Source: Paenibacillus sp. BJ-4 (GTDB taxonomy: Bacteria; Bacillota; Bacilli; Paenibacillales; Paenibacillaceae). From it: a DNA stretch of 64,000 nucleotides. Position 1 is the stretch's first letter. The number at the start of each line of letters is the position of its first letter. The stretch is taken from the NCBI RefSeq assembly GCF_020404765.1, contig NZ_JAIVEM010000027.1, positions 1 through 64,000 on the forward strand, read 5' to 3'. The position numbers and the translations under genes were made by a program. This document shows, one piece after another, positions 1 through 7,607 of the stretch. The notes under the pieces were generated by a model that saw only the letters and a program-made list of their open reading frames with translations, was not told the DNA's origin and made no database searches.

Positions 1-70
1 GTCCGTTCTATACAATAGTTACCTATATTATACAACATTAACGCGGTGTCGTCTTAAACAAAATCAACAT

Positions 71-100
71 AAAAAAAGCTGTCGAGACTTTCTCGACAGC
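71..100 (-). terminator. Rho-independent terminator (leftward)
   Basis: A perfect 10-bp stem (78-87 with 91-100) encloses a 3-base loop. Read leftward it is followed by seven T (71-77). It is the second of two hairpins downstream of the gene ending at 260, or it ends transcription from further right. Confidence 0.75.
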
Positions 101-146
101 CTGACAACCTTCTTTAAGGTTGAGATACTTTTTTATATACAAAATT

Positions 147-183
147 AGCCCTCCTGTTCCTAGAATTAGGAATGAGAAGGGCT
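147..183 (-). terminator. Imperfect hairpin terminator after the first leftward gene
   Basis: The arms AGCCCT/AGGGCT and TTCCTA/TAGGAA form a long, slightly bulged stem. A weak T-run follows when read leftward. It lies about 75 bases beyond the stop of the gene at 260-559. Confidence 0.5.
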
Positions 184-259
184 ACCTTTATTTTATGAAT
201 CAAACCATTTAAAAGCTGGTCTTCCGCACGGATTTTTCTGTGTTCCTCTGCCTTTAGGA

Positions 260-559
260 TTAGACACGGGTAGTGGCGCGCGTCGGTTTCTTTACAACAT
301 CCTTGTACAATACGCCCAGCATCGACTGAATTTCCTGTAATTCATCGATTCCCGCGCCGGTAATGCTGAACAAATCATCATGCGGTGTCAGAAAGTTTTC
401 CTGCGTCAGGTTCTCAAGCTCCTGCTTGACCTCACGTTCTCCTACGCGGTAACCGCGCTCTTCCAATACTGGTTGAATATCTCTTACCGTCAGATCGTTT
501 TGCTGTGCATAGGAAAGCATCTGGATACGGATAAACAAGTTTTGAACATCTGCATGCAT
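260..559 (-). CDS. Conserved hypothetical protein, 99 aa, winged-helix-like
   Basis: I do not recognise a named family. The start chosen is the ATG at 559, eight bases after a strong AGGAGG; an upstream in-frame ATG at 622 has no comparable site. The protein is soluble, charged and predicted mostly helical, with no signal peptide or membrane segment. The segment with LTVRDIQPVLEERGY followed by LTQENFLTP resembles the helix-turn-helix plus wing spacing of small winged-helix proteins, but that is only a pattern impression. It lies 96 bases downstream of the secreted-protein gene and reads the same way, so they may share a transcript that ends at the hairpins at 71-183. Confidence 0.7.
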   Translation of the reverse strand: MHADVQNLFIRIQMLSYAQQNDLTVRDIQPVLEERGYRVGEREVKQELENLTQENFLTPHDDLFSITGAGIDELQEIQSMLGVLYKDVVKKPTRATTRV

Positions 560-655
560 GGCTCTACCTCCTTCCCGGCTTAAGGTCAACAACGTTATAC
601 TGTTTTTACCCATAGTAAACAAGCCGGAAACAGATAAGGGACAGCCCTTGCGGAA

Positions 656-1681
656 TTACTCTCTATATTCCTTAAATTCCAGTTCATAAAATTGGCCTTT
701 CGAATTGTAGGAACCGATTAGAGCCGGCGATCCGCTTTTCGTAAAATGAACGACTGCCGTCATTTGAGGGTCCAAAGTCGCTTTATAGCCAGTCAGGTCA
801 ACCTTCAAAAGCTCCTTGGAATGCCCGGCTGCATTTTTCAGCAGTTGAGCCTCGCTATATGATTTCATTTTTTTGAATGCTTCTTTATAATTAGCAACCG
901 AATCCTGTAATTCATATGCCGCAACCTTGGTTACTTTATTCGTACCCTTTTCGACATTCACAAACACCTGACTCGCTCCAGTTCCAAACACCAGGCTATA
1001 TACGGTTTTTCCATTCGCAGTGATCAACTGGCTTGGTTCAACTAGCGTCCCCTGCTTTACACCCTCCAGACCAGCGAAGACACCGCTTGCTGCCTTCAGT
1101 GCATTTTCATCAATCTCCTGCTTGGCAAGCAGCTTTATTGTGCGCAGTACTTTACCCTCCCGCAGAATAATAATGTTATTATCAATTTTTGTATATAAAT
1201 CTACTGCACCCTTAGGATATTTCGGGCTTTTATCCACTGAAATATTTACTTTTTCCGGTGTTTTACTTGCTTCCGGTTCCTGGAGAACGTTTTTGAATGC
1301 GGCTTGAAGTTGCTGCTTGTAGCTATCCTTGAGTTCTCCCCAGGATTGATCTACATAGATACGTTCTAATTCACCAGTCTTGGTCACCATGACTTGACTG
1401 TGCTCAACACCTTTAATGCTGAAATCCCAACCGCTGTCGTTATCTATACTCCATTTTTTTGCTCCGCTAAACGTGTAACTTTTGCCTGTCACATTCTTTA
1501 AGTATGCTTGTGATTTTTGCACAATTTTAGCATCCACTCCCTGTAGGGATGATGCTCCTGTTGCCATTTGTGTGGATTGGATATTTTTTACTGAGGCACC
1601 ATGTGCTACAGACATAGGAACAGCTGTCAGAATCAAGCTGGCTACGACCACTAAGCCAAGTGTGTAACATACCTTTTTCAT
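656..1681 (-). CDS. Secreted protein of unknown function, 341 aa, possibly PepSY-like
   Basis: The N-terminus is a typical Sec signal: MKKV, a hydrophobic core to about residue 22, and an AHGA cleavage site near residue 30. The mature part repeats short beta-strand units of the type VMVTKTGELERIYVDQSW and VFVNVEKGTNKVTKVAAYE, which recall PepSY/YcdB-like folds in Bacillales exported proteins. That assignment is inference. No lipobox and no SLH or LPXTG anchor is present, so it is probably released or loosely wall-bound. The ATG at 1681 is preferred because AGGAG sits 8 bases upstream; a TTG three codons earlier would lie directly against that site. Confidence 0.8.
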   Translation of the reverse strand: MKKVCYTLGLVVVASLILTAVPMSVAHGASVKNIQSTQMATGASSLQGVDAKIVQKSQAYLKNVTGKSYTFSGAKKWSIDNDSGWDFSIKGVEHSQVMVTKTGELERIYVDQSWGELKDSYKQQLQAAFKNVLQEPEASKTPEKVNISVDKSPKYPKGAVDLYTKIDNNIIILREGKVLRTIKLLAKQEIDENALKAASGVFAGLEGVKQGTLVEPSQLITANGKTVYSLVFGTGASQVFVNVEKGTNKVTKVAAYELQDSVANYKEAFKKMKSYSEAQLLKNAAGHSKELLKVDLTGYKATLDPQMTAVVHFTKSGSPALIGSYNSKGQFYELEFKEYRE

Positions 1682-1901
1682 ATTAAACAACTCCTGTTCT
1701 TTCCTAAAATTATGGTGTACAAAGGTTAGAGTACGGATATGATCAAAAGGTTACAGATGGATTTTCCTCTTGACTGAATGTATACAATCGTTATATCTTA
1801 AATTAATTAACCAATGGTAAAAGTCATTTGAATAATTACCTGTTATTGGTAATATATAGAACAGATCATGTAAAAATCAATGTTAGGAGCGTGGACTCTA
1901 C

Positions 1902-2381
1902 ATGTTTCAAGCTATCCCTTACGAAGGTACTCGTCAGGAACAATTCGAATCCGTTCTCGGACAACTCCGTGCACTTGTTCACGATGAATCCAATACCATT
2001 GCCAATCTAGCGAACGCGTCTGCGCTACTAGGTCATTTTCTGCCCGATATTAACTGGAGCGGCTTCTATCTTTATGATGGCACCGAGCTTGTACTCGGTC
2101 CTTTCCAGGGCTTACCCGCATGTATACGGATTCCACTGGGGCGTGGCGTATGCGGTACAGCCGCAGTAGAACGAAGAACGCTTGTCATTGACGATGTGCA
2201 TGCATTTCCAGGACATATCGCCTGTGACGCTGCTTCCAATAGCGAAATCGTGATCCCCCTGATCAAGAACGAAAAACTGATTGGAGTGCTGGACATTGAC
2301 AGCCCGCTAAAAGGCCGCTTTGACCACGAAGATCGTGTATTCCTAGAGGAATTTACGTCTATACTGGTGTCCAGCCTGTAA
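1902..2381 (+). CDS. msrC: Free methionine-(R)-sulfoxide reductase, GAF-domain (YtsP/YebR-like)
   Basis: The enzyme reduces free (not protein-bound) methionine-R-sulfoxide in the cytoplasm, recycled by thioredoxin. The whole 159 aa is one GAF domain, the usual length for the family. Signature blocks are NWSGFY (51-56), LGPFQGLPACIRIPLGRGVC and the closing ldIDSP motif. The three redox cysteines expected from E. coli fRMsr are present at about 74, 84 and 108 with the right spacing (10 and 24 residues). The ATG is preceded by a weak GGAG-type site in ttaggagcg. It stands alone between a divergent secreted-protein gene and a Gln-rich gene. Confidence 0.9.
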   Translation: MFQAIPYEGTRQEQFESVLGQLRALVHDESNTIANLANASALLGHFLPDINWSGFYLYDGTELVLGPFQGLPACIRIPLGRGVCGTAAVERRTLVIDDVHAFPGHIACDAASNSEIVIPLIKNEKLIGVLDIDSPLKGRFDHEDRVFLEEFTSILVSSL

Positions 2382-2471
2382 CCAAAATTGTGCATATATA
2401 TGTTCTTCCTTTGCCACAATATATGAGGGTCTTACAACCTAAAACTACCCGGCGAAGGAGATTGATGATCA

Positions 2472-2948
2472 ATGTACAGCAGCATGGCTCCACAACAACA
2501 ACTTCATCAATGTGAACAAATTATTCAGCAATTGGTACAGCAAACACAGCAAGGAACTGCCATGTATCAGCAGTTGCTGCAACAAGAGCAACAAAATGCA
2601 TCCAGCCTTGAAAGCCTGGTGCAACGTGAACGTAATGCGGCTCAAATGATCCAAACCGCAATCCAGGACCACCAAAAAGCTATGCAGCAATACCAACAAG
2701 TTATTCAATTGTGTAGTCAGTTGGAAAACACCATCCGCTCCAGCAGCCAAATGACTCAGCCTGGATTTGGTGATAACTATGCTTCCCGCAGTATGCAGCC
2801 ATCCTCCTATGGTCCAGGAAGCCACATGAGTCACAGCTTCCCGCAACATATGGGTACGAGTGGGCAACAGTATGCAACCAGTGGTAACATGCAACACTAC
2901 GGAAGCAACAGCCAGCAAGGGATGAGAACGACACACGGCAGTATGTAA
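2472..2948 (+). CDS. Gln/Met-rich coiled-coil protein, 158 aa, unknown function
   Basis: I do not recognise a family. Residues 1-95 are extremely Gln-rich with heptad-like spacing, suggesting a coiled coil. Residues 96-158 are low-complexity Ser/Gly/Gln/Met/His/Tyr with motifs such as SYGPGSHMSHS. There is no signal peptide or membrane segment. In spore formers such Gln/Ser/Gly/Tyr-rich small proteins are often coat or exosporium components, but nothing here proves it. The ribosome site GAAGGAG lies about 13 bases before the start, rather far. A strong bidirectional terminator follows at 2966-3015. Confidence 0.75.
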   Translation: MYSSMAPQQQLHQCEQIIQQLVQQTQQGTAMYQQLLQQEQQNASSLESLVQRERNAAQMIQTAIQDHQKAMQQYQQVIQLCSQLENTIRSSSQMTQPGFGDNYASRSMQPSSYGPGSHMSHSFPQHMGTSGQQYATSGNMQHYGSNSQQGMRTTHGSM

Positions 2949-2965
2949 AGAAGGCTTTACACACG

Positions 2966-3015
2966 AAAGGGATGAACAGCAAGCCATTAAATCTCAGCTT
3001 GCTGTTCATCCCTTT
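2966..3015. terminator. Bidirectional terminator, perfect 19-bp stem
   Basis: Arms 2966-2984 and 2997-3015 are exact reverse complements, with AAA on one side and TTT on the other. It separates the convergent Gln-rich gene and the MerR/TipAS gene. Confidence 0.85.
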
Positions 3016-3054
3016 ATACACTTCTTCTCGCAACCTTTTCCACCAGCTGTCGAG

Positions 3055-3819
3055 TTAGCTTAATTCACGTTCGGCCAGCACCTTCATCCCGTCTCGCAAA
3101 TACTCTGCCAGTCCAGGTCTATACCCTTCATACATTTTTCTGAAGTCCTCATGCTCCACATACAAGTCTCCCAGCCCGCTATAAATCTCAGCTGTAGGTG
3201 TATAGAATCGGCTTACCCATTGGAGATGGCGGCGGATCATAGCCTGTACTTCTTCACTGCTATGCTTTAATCCCATATTCATCGCTTCTGCCAACTGCCG
3301 ATGAATTTGATCCACCTCTGCCTGGGAATCCAAATAATCGTCCTTGGTCCAGTTCTTCGTCGCTGTTTTGCTCTCCTGAATTTTTCCCTCAGCCCCATGA
3401 CCATAACGTTCCGTCAGATCACGTTCATATATTTCCTGCTTTTCCGGGTCAAACCCATGGTACATATGCTCAGGTTGCATTGTTCGTTCTCCTTTCAAAT
3501 GAGCCACCGTTTGGTCGATGGTCTGTAGGAGAGTATGCAAGCGGAAGACTTTGTCCTGGATCTTGCTTCGATGCTCCTGCAAAACCTCGGCCGTTTTTCC
3601 CTTGGTTTGCTCTAGCAAATTTCCAATTTCGGATAAAGGCAATTCCAGTTCCCTGTATACCATGATTTGCTGGAGCCTCAGCAATTGTTCCTGTTCATAA
3701 TAGCGGTATCCATTTTTTCCGACATGATGCGGTTTCAGCAATCCGATTTCATCATAATAATGCAATGTTCGTACGCTGATACCCGACAGAGCGGATACTT
3801 CCTTCACCGTATAAGCCAT
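3055..3819 (-). CDS. MerR-family regulator with C-terminal TipAS-type ligand domain
   Basis: This 254-aa protein has a MerR DNA-binding head at residues 1-75 (YTVKEVSALSGISVRTLHYYDEIGLL), a dimerisation coiled coil to about 115, and a TipAS-like domain at about 135-250. In Streptomyces TipAL and Bacillus Mta/SkgA relatives that domain binds antibiotics or peptides and the protein activates multidrug genes. The start at 3819 follows a strong GGGAGG. No exporter gene is directly next to it; the nearest upstream sequence is an oxidoreductase scrap, so its target is either autogenous or distant. Confidence 0.88.
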   Translation of the reverse strand: MAYTVKEVSALSGISVRTLHYYDEIGLLKPHHVGKNGYRYYEQEQLLRLQQIMVYRELELPLSEIGNLLEQTKGKTAEVLQEHRSKIQDKVFRLHTLLQTIDQTVAHLKGERTMQPEHMYHGFDPEKQEIYERDLTERYGHGAEGKIQESKTATKNWTKDDYLDSQAEVDQIHRQLAEAMNMGLKHSSEEVQAMIRRHLQWVSRFYTPTAEIYSGLGDLYVEHEDFRKMYEGYRPGLAEYLRDGMKVLAERELS

Positions 3820-3938
3820 TCCGCTTCACCTCCCTTGTTTCACAGTCTACAGCCTCACGTAGCGTGAGAGTCAACCCCGCATTATTGCCTTGGTATTACC
3901 TTTTACCCGTTAAGCGTGTGATGAACCGTCCCTCATGA

Positions 3939-4064
3939 ACCCACGAGCTGCAAGACATCCAAAATGAGGTTTCCGAGGTTTACCTCATCGGTGATCCCAA
4001 GCAGGTACAAAATACTATGTACGCTGTCTGGGACGCGTATGAGGTTACAAGCTTTTTCCCATAA
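3939..4064 (+). pseudogene. 3' remnant of an FAD/NAD oxidoreductase (2,4-dienoyl-CoA reductase/old-yellow-enzyme type)
   Basis: Translated in the frame of 3942, the segment reads HELQDIQNEVSEVYLIGDP, then a run ending QNTMYAVWDAYEV, and stops at 4062-4064. The VYLIGDP...(I/M)...A...Aye pattern is how the NAD-binding domain ends in 2,4-dienoyl-CoA reductase-like flavoenzymes. A stop at 3936 and no start upstream show the rest of the gene is gone. Its last 20 bases overlap the end of the opposing MerR gene. Identification is from a short stretch, so moderate confidence. Confidence 0.5.
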
Positions 4065-4413
4065 CTACATGATCATAATAAGCTATCTTCTGAATGATTT
4101 TCTCCAAATTGCTCTGCGTTTGGGCCATATGTTCTTCTACCTTTTTCTTATGGGCTACGAGAAGCTCTCTTCTCTCATGTATGGTAGCTTCGCCTTTTGC
4201 ATTAAGCACAAGATATGCCTTAATCTCTTCAATCGTCATCCCGGTATCTTTCATAGCCATAAGGAACCTAATCCAGTCGATTTGTTTATCTGTATATACT
4301 CTTCTTCCGCCTTCATCCCGACCAACATCAGGCAATATCCCCTCTTTTTCATAATAACGAAGTGTTGATGCAGGCAATCCACTCTTGATTTCAACTTCTC
4401 TGATGGAGTACAC
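4045..4413 (-). CDS. Small MerR-family transcriptional regulator, 122 aa
   Basis: A typical N-terminal MerR winged helix (YSIREVEIKSGLPASTLRYYEKEGILP, broken here into family motifs IREVE, TLRYYEKEG and GRRVYTD) is followed by a helix-rich dimerisation segment to residue 115. There is no cysteine metal site and no large effector domain, which places it among the short one-carbon/redox-type MerR proteins of the AdhR/YraB kind. The start is GTG at 4413, with GGAGGG about 8 bases upstream. AdhR-like members usually sit beside alcohol or aldehyde oxidoreductases, which fits the oxidoreductase scrap at its 3' end. Confidence 0.85.
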   Translation of the reverse strand: MYSIREVEIKSGLPASTLRYYEKEGILPDVGRDEGGRRVYTDKQIDWIRFLMAMKDTGMTIEEIKAYLVLNAKGEATIHERRELLVAHKKKVEEHMAQTQSNLEKIIQKIAYYDHVVMGKSL

Positions 4414-4630
4414 GGTTAATTCCCTCCTCGTTCTTCTACTCTCTTAAAGTCAGCTTTAGCCATAAGTATATGTTTTCATAGAAAAGAGTGCAAAAAAACA
4501 AAACATATTATGGAATATAATTGTATACTTTTCAACAGTTTACTTAATATATGCGATTGCTCCTCTAAGCCTATTCTTTTTTATCCTCTCCATTTAGTAT
4601 TATAAGGATATAAAAAAAGGAGGTTATCAT

Positions 4631-5095
4631 TTGAAAAGTACAGGTATGACACGTCCCCTAGATGCGTTAGGCCGTATCGTCATCCCCAAAGAAATGCGAA
4701 TTTCTATGGATTACAATGTAGGTGATCCTGTTGAGATTTTTGCAGATGAGGAAACCGGTATTCTCGCCCTACGAAAATATACCGGGGTGACGTGCAAAAT
4801 GTGTGGTTCAACAGAGCAGCTGACTTATTTTAGAGACAGCTTTATTTGCGAGGAATGTATTGAAAGTTTAAAGAGTGGCACGAATCTTAGTCCCATGATA
4901 AGGCCGGCCAAATCAGCTTTCTCCAGCGGGGATCGCACTAATAGGGAGTCCAAGAGGCTGCGCCGATCGACACAACAGATGCTCGAAAGCCTGAAAGAAT
5001 TAATGCAAAAGCACCCTAATGCAGCACAGCACGAATATGCCAAAATACTTGAGGTTTCCCAAGCCCGTATATCCCAGCTCAAAAAAATGCTATAA
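4631..5095 (+). CDS. AbrB/SpoVT-type regulator fused to a zinc-finger-like knuckle and a C-terminal HTH
   Basis: Residues 1-50 form an AbrB swapped-hairpin DNA-binding domain (STGMTRPLDALGRIVIPKEM). Next come two Cys pairs, Cys55/58 and Cys73/76, a probable structural zinc site. After a basic linker, residues 110-154 look like a helix-turn-helix (HEYAKILEVSQARISQLKKM). Ordinary AbrB and Abh are about 95 aa, so this is a longer three-part protein. The start is TTG at 4631, set by an AAGGAGG 6-8 bases upstream. It stands alone and ends at a strong terminator. Family members act as transition-state regulators, but its targets are unknown. Confidence 0.85.
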   Translation: MKSTGMTRPLDALGRIVIPKEMRISMDYNVGDPVEIFADEETGILALRKYTGVTCKMCGSTEQLTYFRDSFICEECIESLKSGTNLSPMIRPAKSAFSSGDRTNRESKRLRRSTQQMLESLKELMQKHPNAAQHEYAKILEVSQARISQLKKML

Positions 5096-5230
5096 CTGCA
5101 GCTTGCTACCCTACATAGGTCTACATCAGAGATTTCATCATGCACAGCTACTTTTGAACCGTGATACGCGTCACCATAGCTAACCGACAAAAGCCATAGA
5201 CGCCCATGGAAATAATTTCATACTGGGCAT

Positions 5231-5287
5231 AAAGAACCACCGGAACTTTTACAGGCGAAACCCCTGTACCCGGTGGCTCTTTGTTTT
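5231..5287 (+). terminator. Terminator after the AbrB-like gene
   Basis: Arms 5231-5243 and 5270-5282 pair with one mismatch, an inner TACAGG/CCTGTA stem nests inside, and TTTGTTTT follows. It reads rightward. Confidence 0.8.
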
Positions 5288-5334
5288 CAAGCAGCATCGT
5301 CAATTTTTTCACAATGGTCATACCCCAATGTTAA

Positions 5335-5500
5335 GTTTCGGCTAGAGCAGCGGACAAAAATCTGGTGCCTGTCACCCTCGAACTTGGGGGAAAAGCACCG
5401 TAAGTGTGGATTCATCCGCGAATATCGAGATTGCAGCCAAGCGTATTATTTGGGGAAAATGCCTTTTGGAGGCGTTGGGTCGGCTGGTATTGGCGGTTAA
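5335..5500 (+). pseudogene. Scrambled aldehyde dehydrogenase remnant (coniferyl-aldehyde/class-3 type)
   Basis: Three ALDH family motifs occur in order but in three different frames. LVPVTLELGGKAP (frame of 5344) ends at a stop at 5401. Then SANIEIAAKRIIWGK follows in the frame of 5406. Then KMPFGGVGSAGIGG, from near the C-terminus of the family, ends at 5500. The catalytic Cys block and roughly 150 residues between the last two motifs are missing. So this is an internally deleted, frameshifted relic of a gene of about 1.4 kb, and it cannot encode an enzyme. Confidence 0.8.
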
Positions 5501-5523
5501 TAACTGGATTATGCCACTCTTAA

Positions 5524-6090
5524 TTACGCTTTGCTGGCCATGTCTGCAATTTGGCAAAGCCAACCCTTGCGTGTATGCTCATCCGATTGGAGCACCGATT
5601 CGAAGAATATATGATACATGACATCAAGTCCACAATATTCAAATATTCCTTTGTCTGAGGTCAAGCGGAGTGCTTGATCCATGCCAATTTTGGCATATTC
5701 CGCATGCGATTTTCCTTGCGTATTGAGGATAATCGCTTTTTTCCCCTTCAGCAGTCCCATTTGTACCCCATTTACATATTTGTATGCAAATCCGTAGGAG
5801 AACACGCGGTCAATATAGCCCTTCATGATGGCTGGCATCCCCGTCCACCAAATAGGATAAATAAAGGTGATCACCTCTGCCCACTGCAAATATTCCTGTT
5901 CCTGTACAATATCTTCACCGATTTTCCCAATGATCTCACTGCTGCTGACTGCAGGTTGAAAGTCAATCGCATAGAGGTCGCGAACAACCACATCGTGCCC
6001 TTTTTGCTTTAGTCCCTCAACCGCTGTGGTCAAAATCGCATAATTAAAGCTTTCTTGAGATGGATGTGCGTAAAGAATAAGATGATTCAT
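5524..6090 (-). CDS. NAD(P)H-dependent oxidoreductase, flavodoxin-fold (NQO/MdaB/KefF family)
   Basis: The 188-aa protein opens LILYAHPSQESFNYAI, the FMN-phosphate loop of the NQO1/KefF family, and carries the diagnostic FIYPIWWTGMPAIMKGYIDRV block at about 80-100 that positions quinone and flavin. The likely role is two-electron reduction of quinones or nitro compounds by NAD(P)H in the cytoplasm. The ATG at 6090 follows GGAGGG; an ATG 24 bases earlier lacks a site. The promoter region holds two near-identical 19-bp palindromes (6125-6230) of TetR-operator type, so it is probably repressed by a TetR protein encoded elsewhere. Confidence 0.87.
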   Translation of the reverse strand: MNHLILYAHPSQESFNYAILTTAVEGLKQKGHDVVVRDLYAIDFQPAVSSSEIIGKIGEDIVQEQEYLQWAEVITFIYPIWWTGMPAIMKGYIDRVFSYGFAYKYVNGVQMGLLKGKKAIILNTQGKSHAEYAKIGMDQALRLTSDKGIFEYCGLDVMYHIFFESVLQSDEHTRKGWLCQIADMASKA

Positions 6091-6124
6091 TGTATTTCCC
6101 TCCATTTTGGTCAAAATATTTTAA

Positions 6125-6230
6125 TTAGTGATCGATCAATTACATGACTTTAAAAAAATGGAATGCTCTACGTTGTAAATTATTGTTCTTTGAATATTCA
6201 CATAAATCATGTTAGTGATTGATCAATTAC
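6125..6230. promoter_or_regulatory. Twin palindromic operators in front of the quinone-reductase gene
   Basis: TTAGTGATCGATCAATTAC (6125-6143) and TTAGTGATTGATCAATTAC (6212-6230) differ by one base and share the dyad core TGATCAAT or TGATCGATCA. The 87-base offset is about eight helical turns. The rightmost copy extends into another AATTGATT half-site. This is the look of TetR-family operators. No TetR gene lies next to them. Confidence 0.6.
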
Positions 6231-6371
6231 TAATTGATTGGCCTCAGTATATTATATTCTTTTTCACTTTGCAAGTGCTTTGTTCAACTTTAGATAAAAG
6301 CTCGTGCGACGCTCTGACTAGATGGCAGAACAGGGGCTTCAGCTATTCAAATCCTCGGTAGGCATTCGTAT

Positions 6372-7124
6372 TCAAGGCATTGATATGACTGTGACCCGCT
6401 TCAGGCCAGCCTTAGAGCGAATTTCCGTGCCGACTGCCGGACTTCCGGTAAAGGTAATATAGCTGACGCGCGGATCGGTGACAAGCACATCGCCGATGGT
6501 TTTGCCATCGCCGCTGATTACGTTAAGTGCGCCGACAGGCAAGCCGGCCTGCTCGAGCAGCTCTGCGATCAGGTAAGCCGACAGCGGGGTCTGCTCGGCA
6601 GGCTTCAATACGACCGTATTACCTGCCGCGAGTGCAGGGCCAACCTTGTGGGCGACCAGGTTCATCGGGAAGTTAAAGGGTGTGATGGCTCCGACCACAC
6701 CGACGGGCTCCTTAAGCGTATAGGCCATACGGCCCTCACCGCCCGGTGCGGCATCCAGCGGGATGGTTTCCCCGTGAATCCGCTTGGCTTCCTCGGCTGC
6801 AAACTTGTAGGTTTGCACCGTTCGGTCAACCTCTGCCAGCGCAGCCTTCCAGGGTTTGGACGCTTCGCGTGCAATGATACGCGCGGCCTCAGCGCGCCGC
6901 TCCTCCAGCAGGTCAGCCAGCTTCTCCAAAATGGCTGAGCGCTGGTGCGCCGGCATGGCCCGCATCTCTGCACGTGCGTCGGATGCGGCCTGAATAGCAG
7001 CATTGACATCCTCTGCGGTTGCCTCTGCCACCTCAGCAATGAACTCCCCGGAGTACGGTGATTTTAATGTTGTATACGCTTGAGCTGCTTGCCATTTACC
7101 CTTTATAAATAAATGCTGCTGCAT
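6372..7124 (-). pseudogene. Aldehyde dehydrogenase truncated after the NAD-binding half
   Basis: The 250-aa product begins as a normal NAD(P)-dependent aldehyde dehydrogenase (QQHLFIKGKW) and includes GVVGAITPFNFPMNL, VLKPAEQTP and the ITFTGSPAVGTEI coenzyme motif. It then breaks off in GLKRVTVISMP and stops. Family members are about 480 aa, and here the ELGG glutamate and the catalytic cysteine are both absent, so it cannot be active. No continuation in other frames could be seen left of about 6385, so the 3' half was lost by deletion or replacement. It lies 28 bases downstream of the universal-stress gene and probably belonged to that operon. Confidence 0.85.
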
Positions 7125-7152
7125 GCTAATATCCTCCTCTCTCTATTCAGAT

Positions 7153-7581
7153 TTATTTCACTGTCAATACAGGACAAGGGGCATGCTGGATCACATGATG
7201 ACTAACACTGCCCAATATCATTTCCGAAACCAGCCCTTTTCCCCGTGTTCCTATAATAATCAGATCTACCTTTTCCTGATTTGCACTTTCGCAAATGACA
7301 CTCGCCGGGTCACCATGACCCGCCAGCATGCGGTAAGAGATGCCCTCTTCCTTCAAGTAGTCGGAGGCAGGCTCCAGAATATGACGTCCCTCCTCCTCAA
7401 TCCGCTCATCCACGTCTATTCCAACCGGAGGCTCATTCATGGATAAAGACGGATTTACGTGCAATACAGTCAGATGCGGCTCTCCCTGAAGCTGTTTGGA
7501 CAACGTTTTGGCTGCTTCCAGCGCCTTCATCGCGTGCTCTGAGCCGTCAATCGCGACCAGAATATGTTTGTATTCGCTCAT
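7153..7581 (-). CDS. Universal stress protein, UspA family
   Basis: A single 142-aa Usp domain with the ATP-binding version of the family signature: VAIDGSEHA near the start, then IIIGTRGKGLVSEMILGSVS near the end (G-x2-G-x9-G-S). Such proteins bind ATP and accumulate under starvation or stress. It has a good AGGAGG before the ATG at 7581. It lies between the MFS gene (26 bases upstream) and the broken aldehyde dehydrogenase (28 bases downstream), all leftward, which suggests a common transcript starting at the MerR promoter near 9366. Confidence 0.9.
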   Translation of the reverse strand: MSEYKHILVAIDGSEHAMKALEAAKTLSKQLQGEPHLTVLHVNPSLSMNEPPVGIDVDERIEEEGRHILEPASDYLKEEGISYRMLAGHGDPASVICESANQEKVDLIIIGTRGKGLVSEMILGSVSHHVIQHAPCPVLTVK

Positions 7582-7607
7582 ACTCTTTCCTCCTCGGAAG
7601 TTCAGTC

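Noticed and set aside
6290..6390. Possible coding remnant on the plus strand (AEQGLQLFKSSVGIRIQGID)
   Set aside because: Too short and without a recognisable family; it may simply be the sequence beyond the aldehyde dehydrogenase breakpoint.
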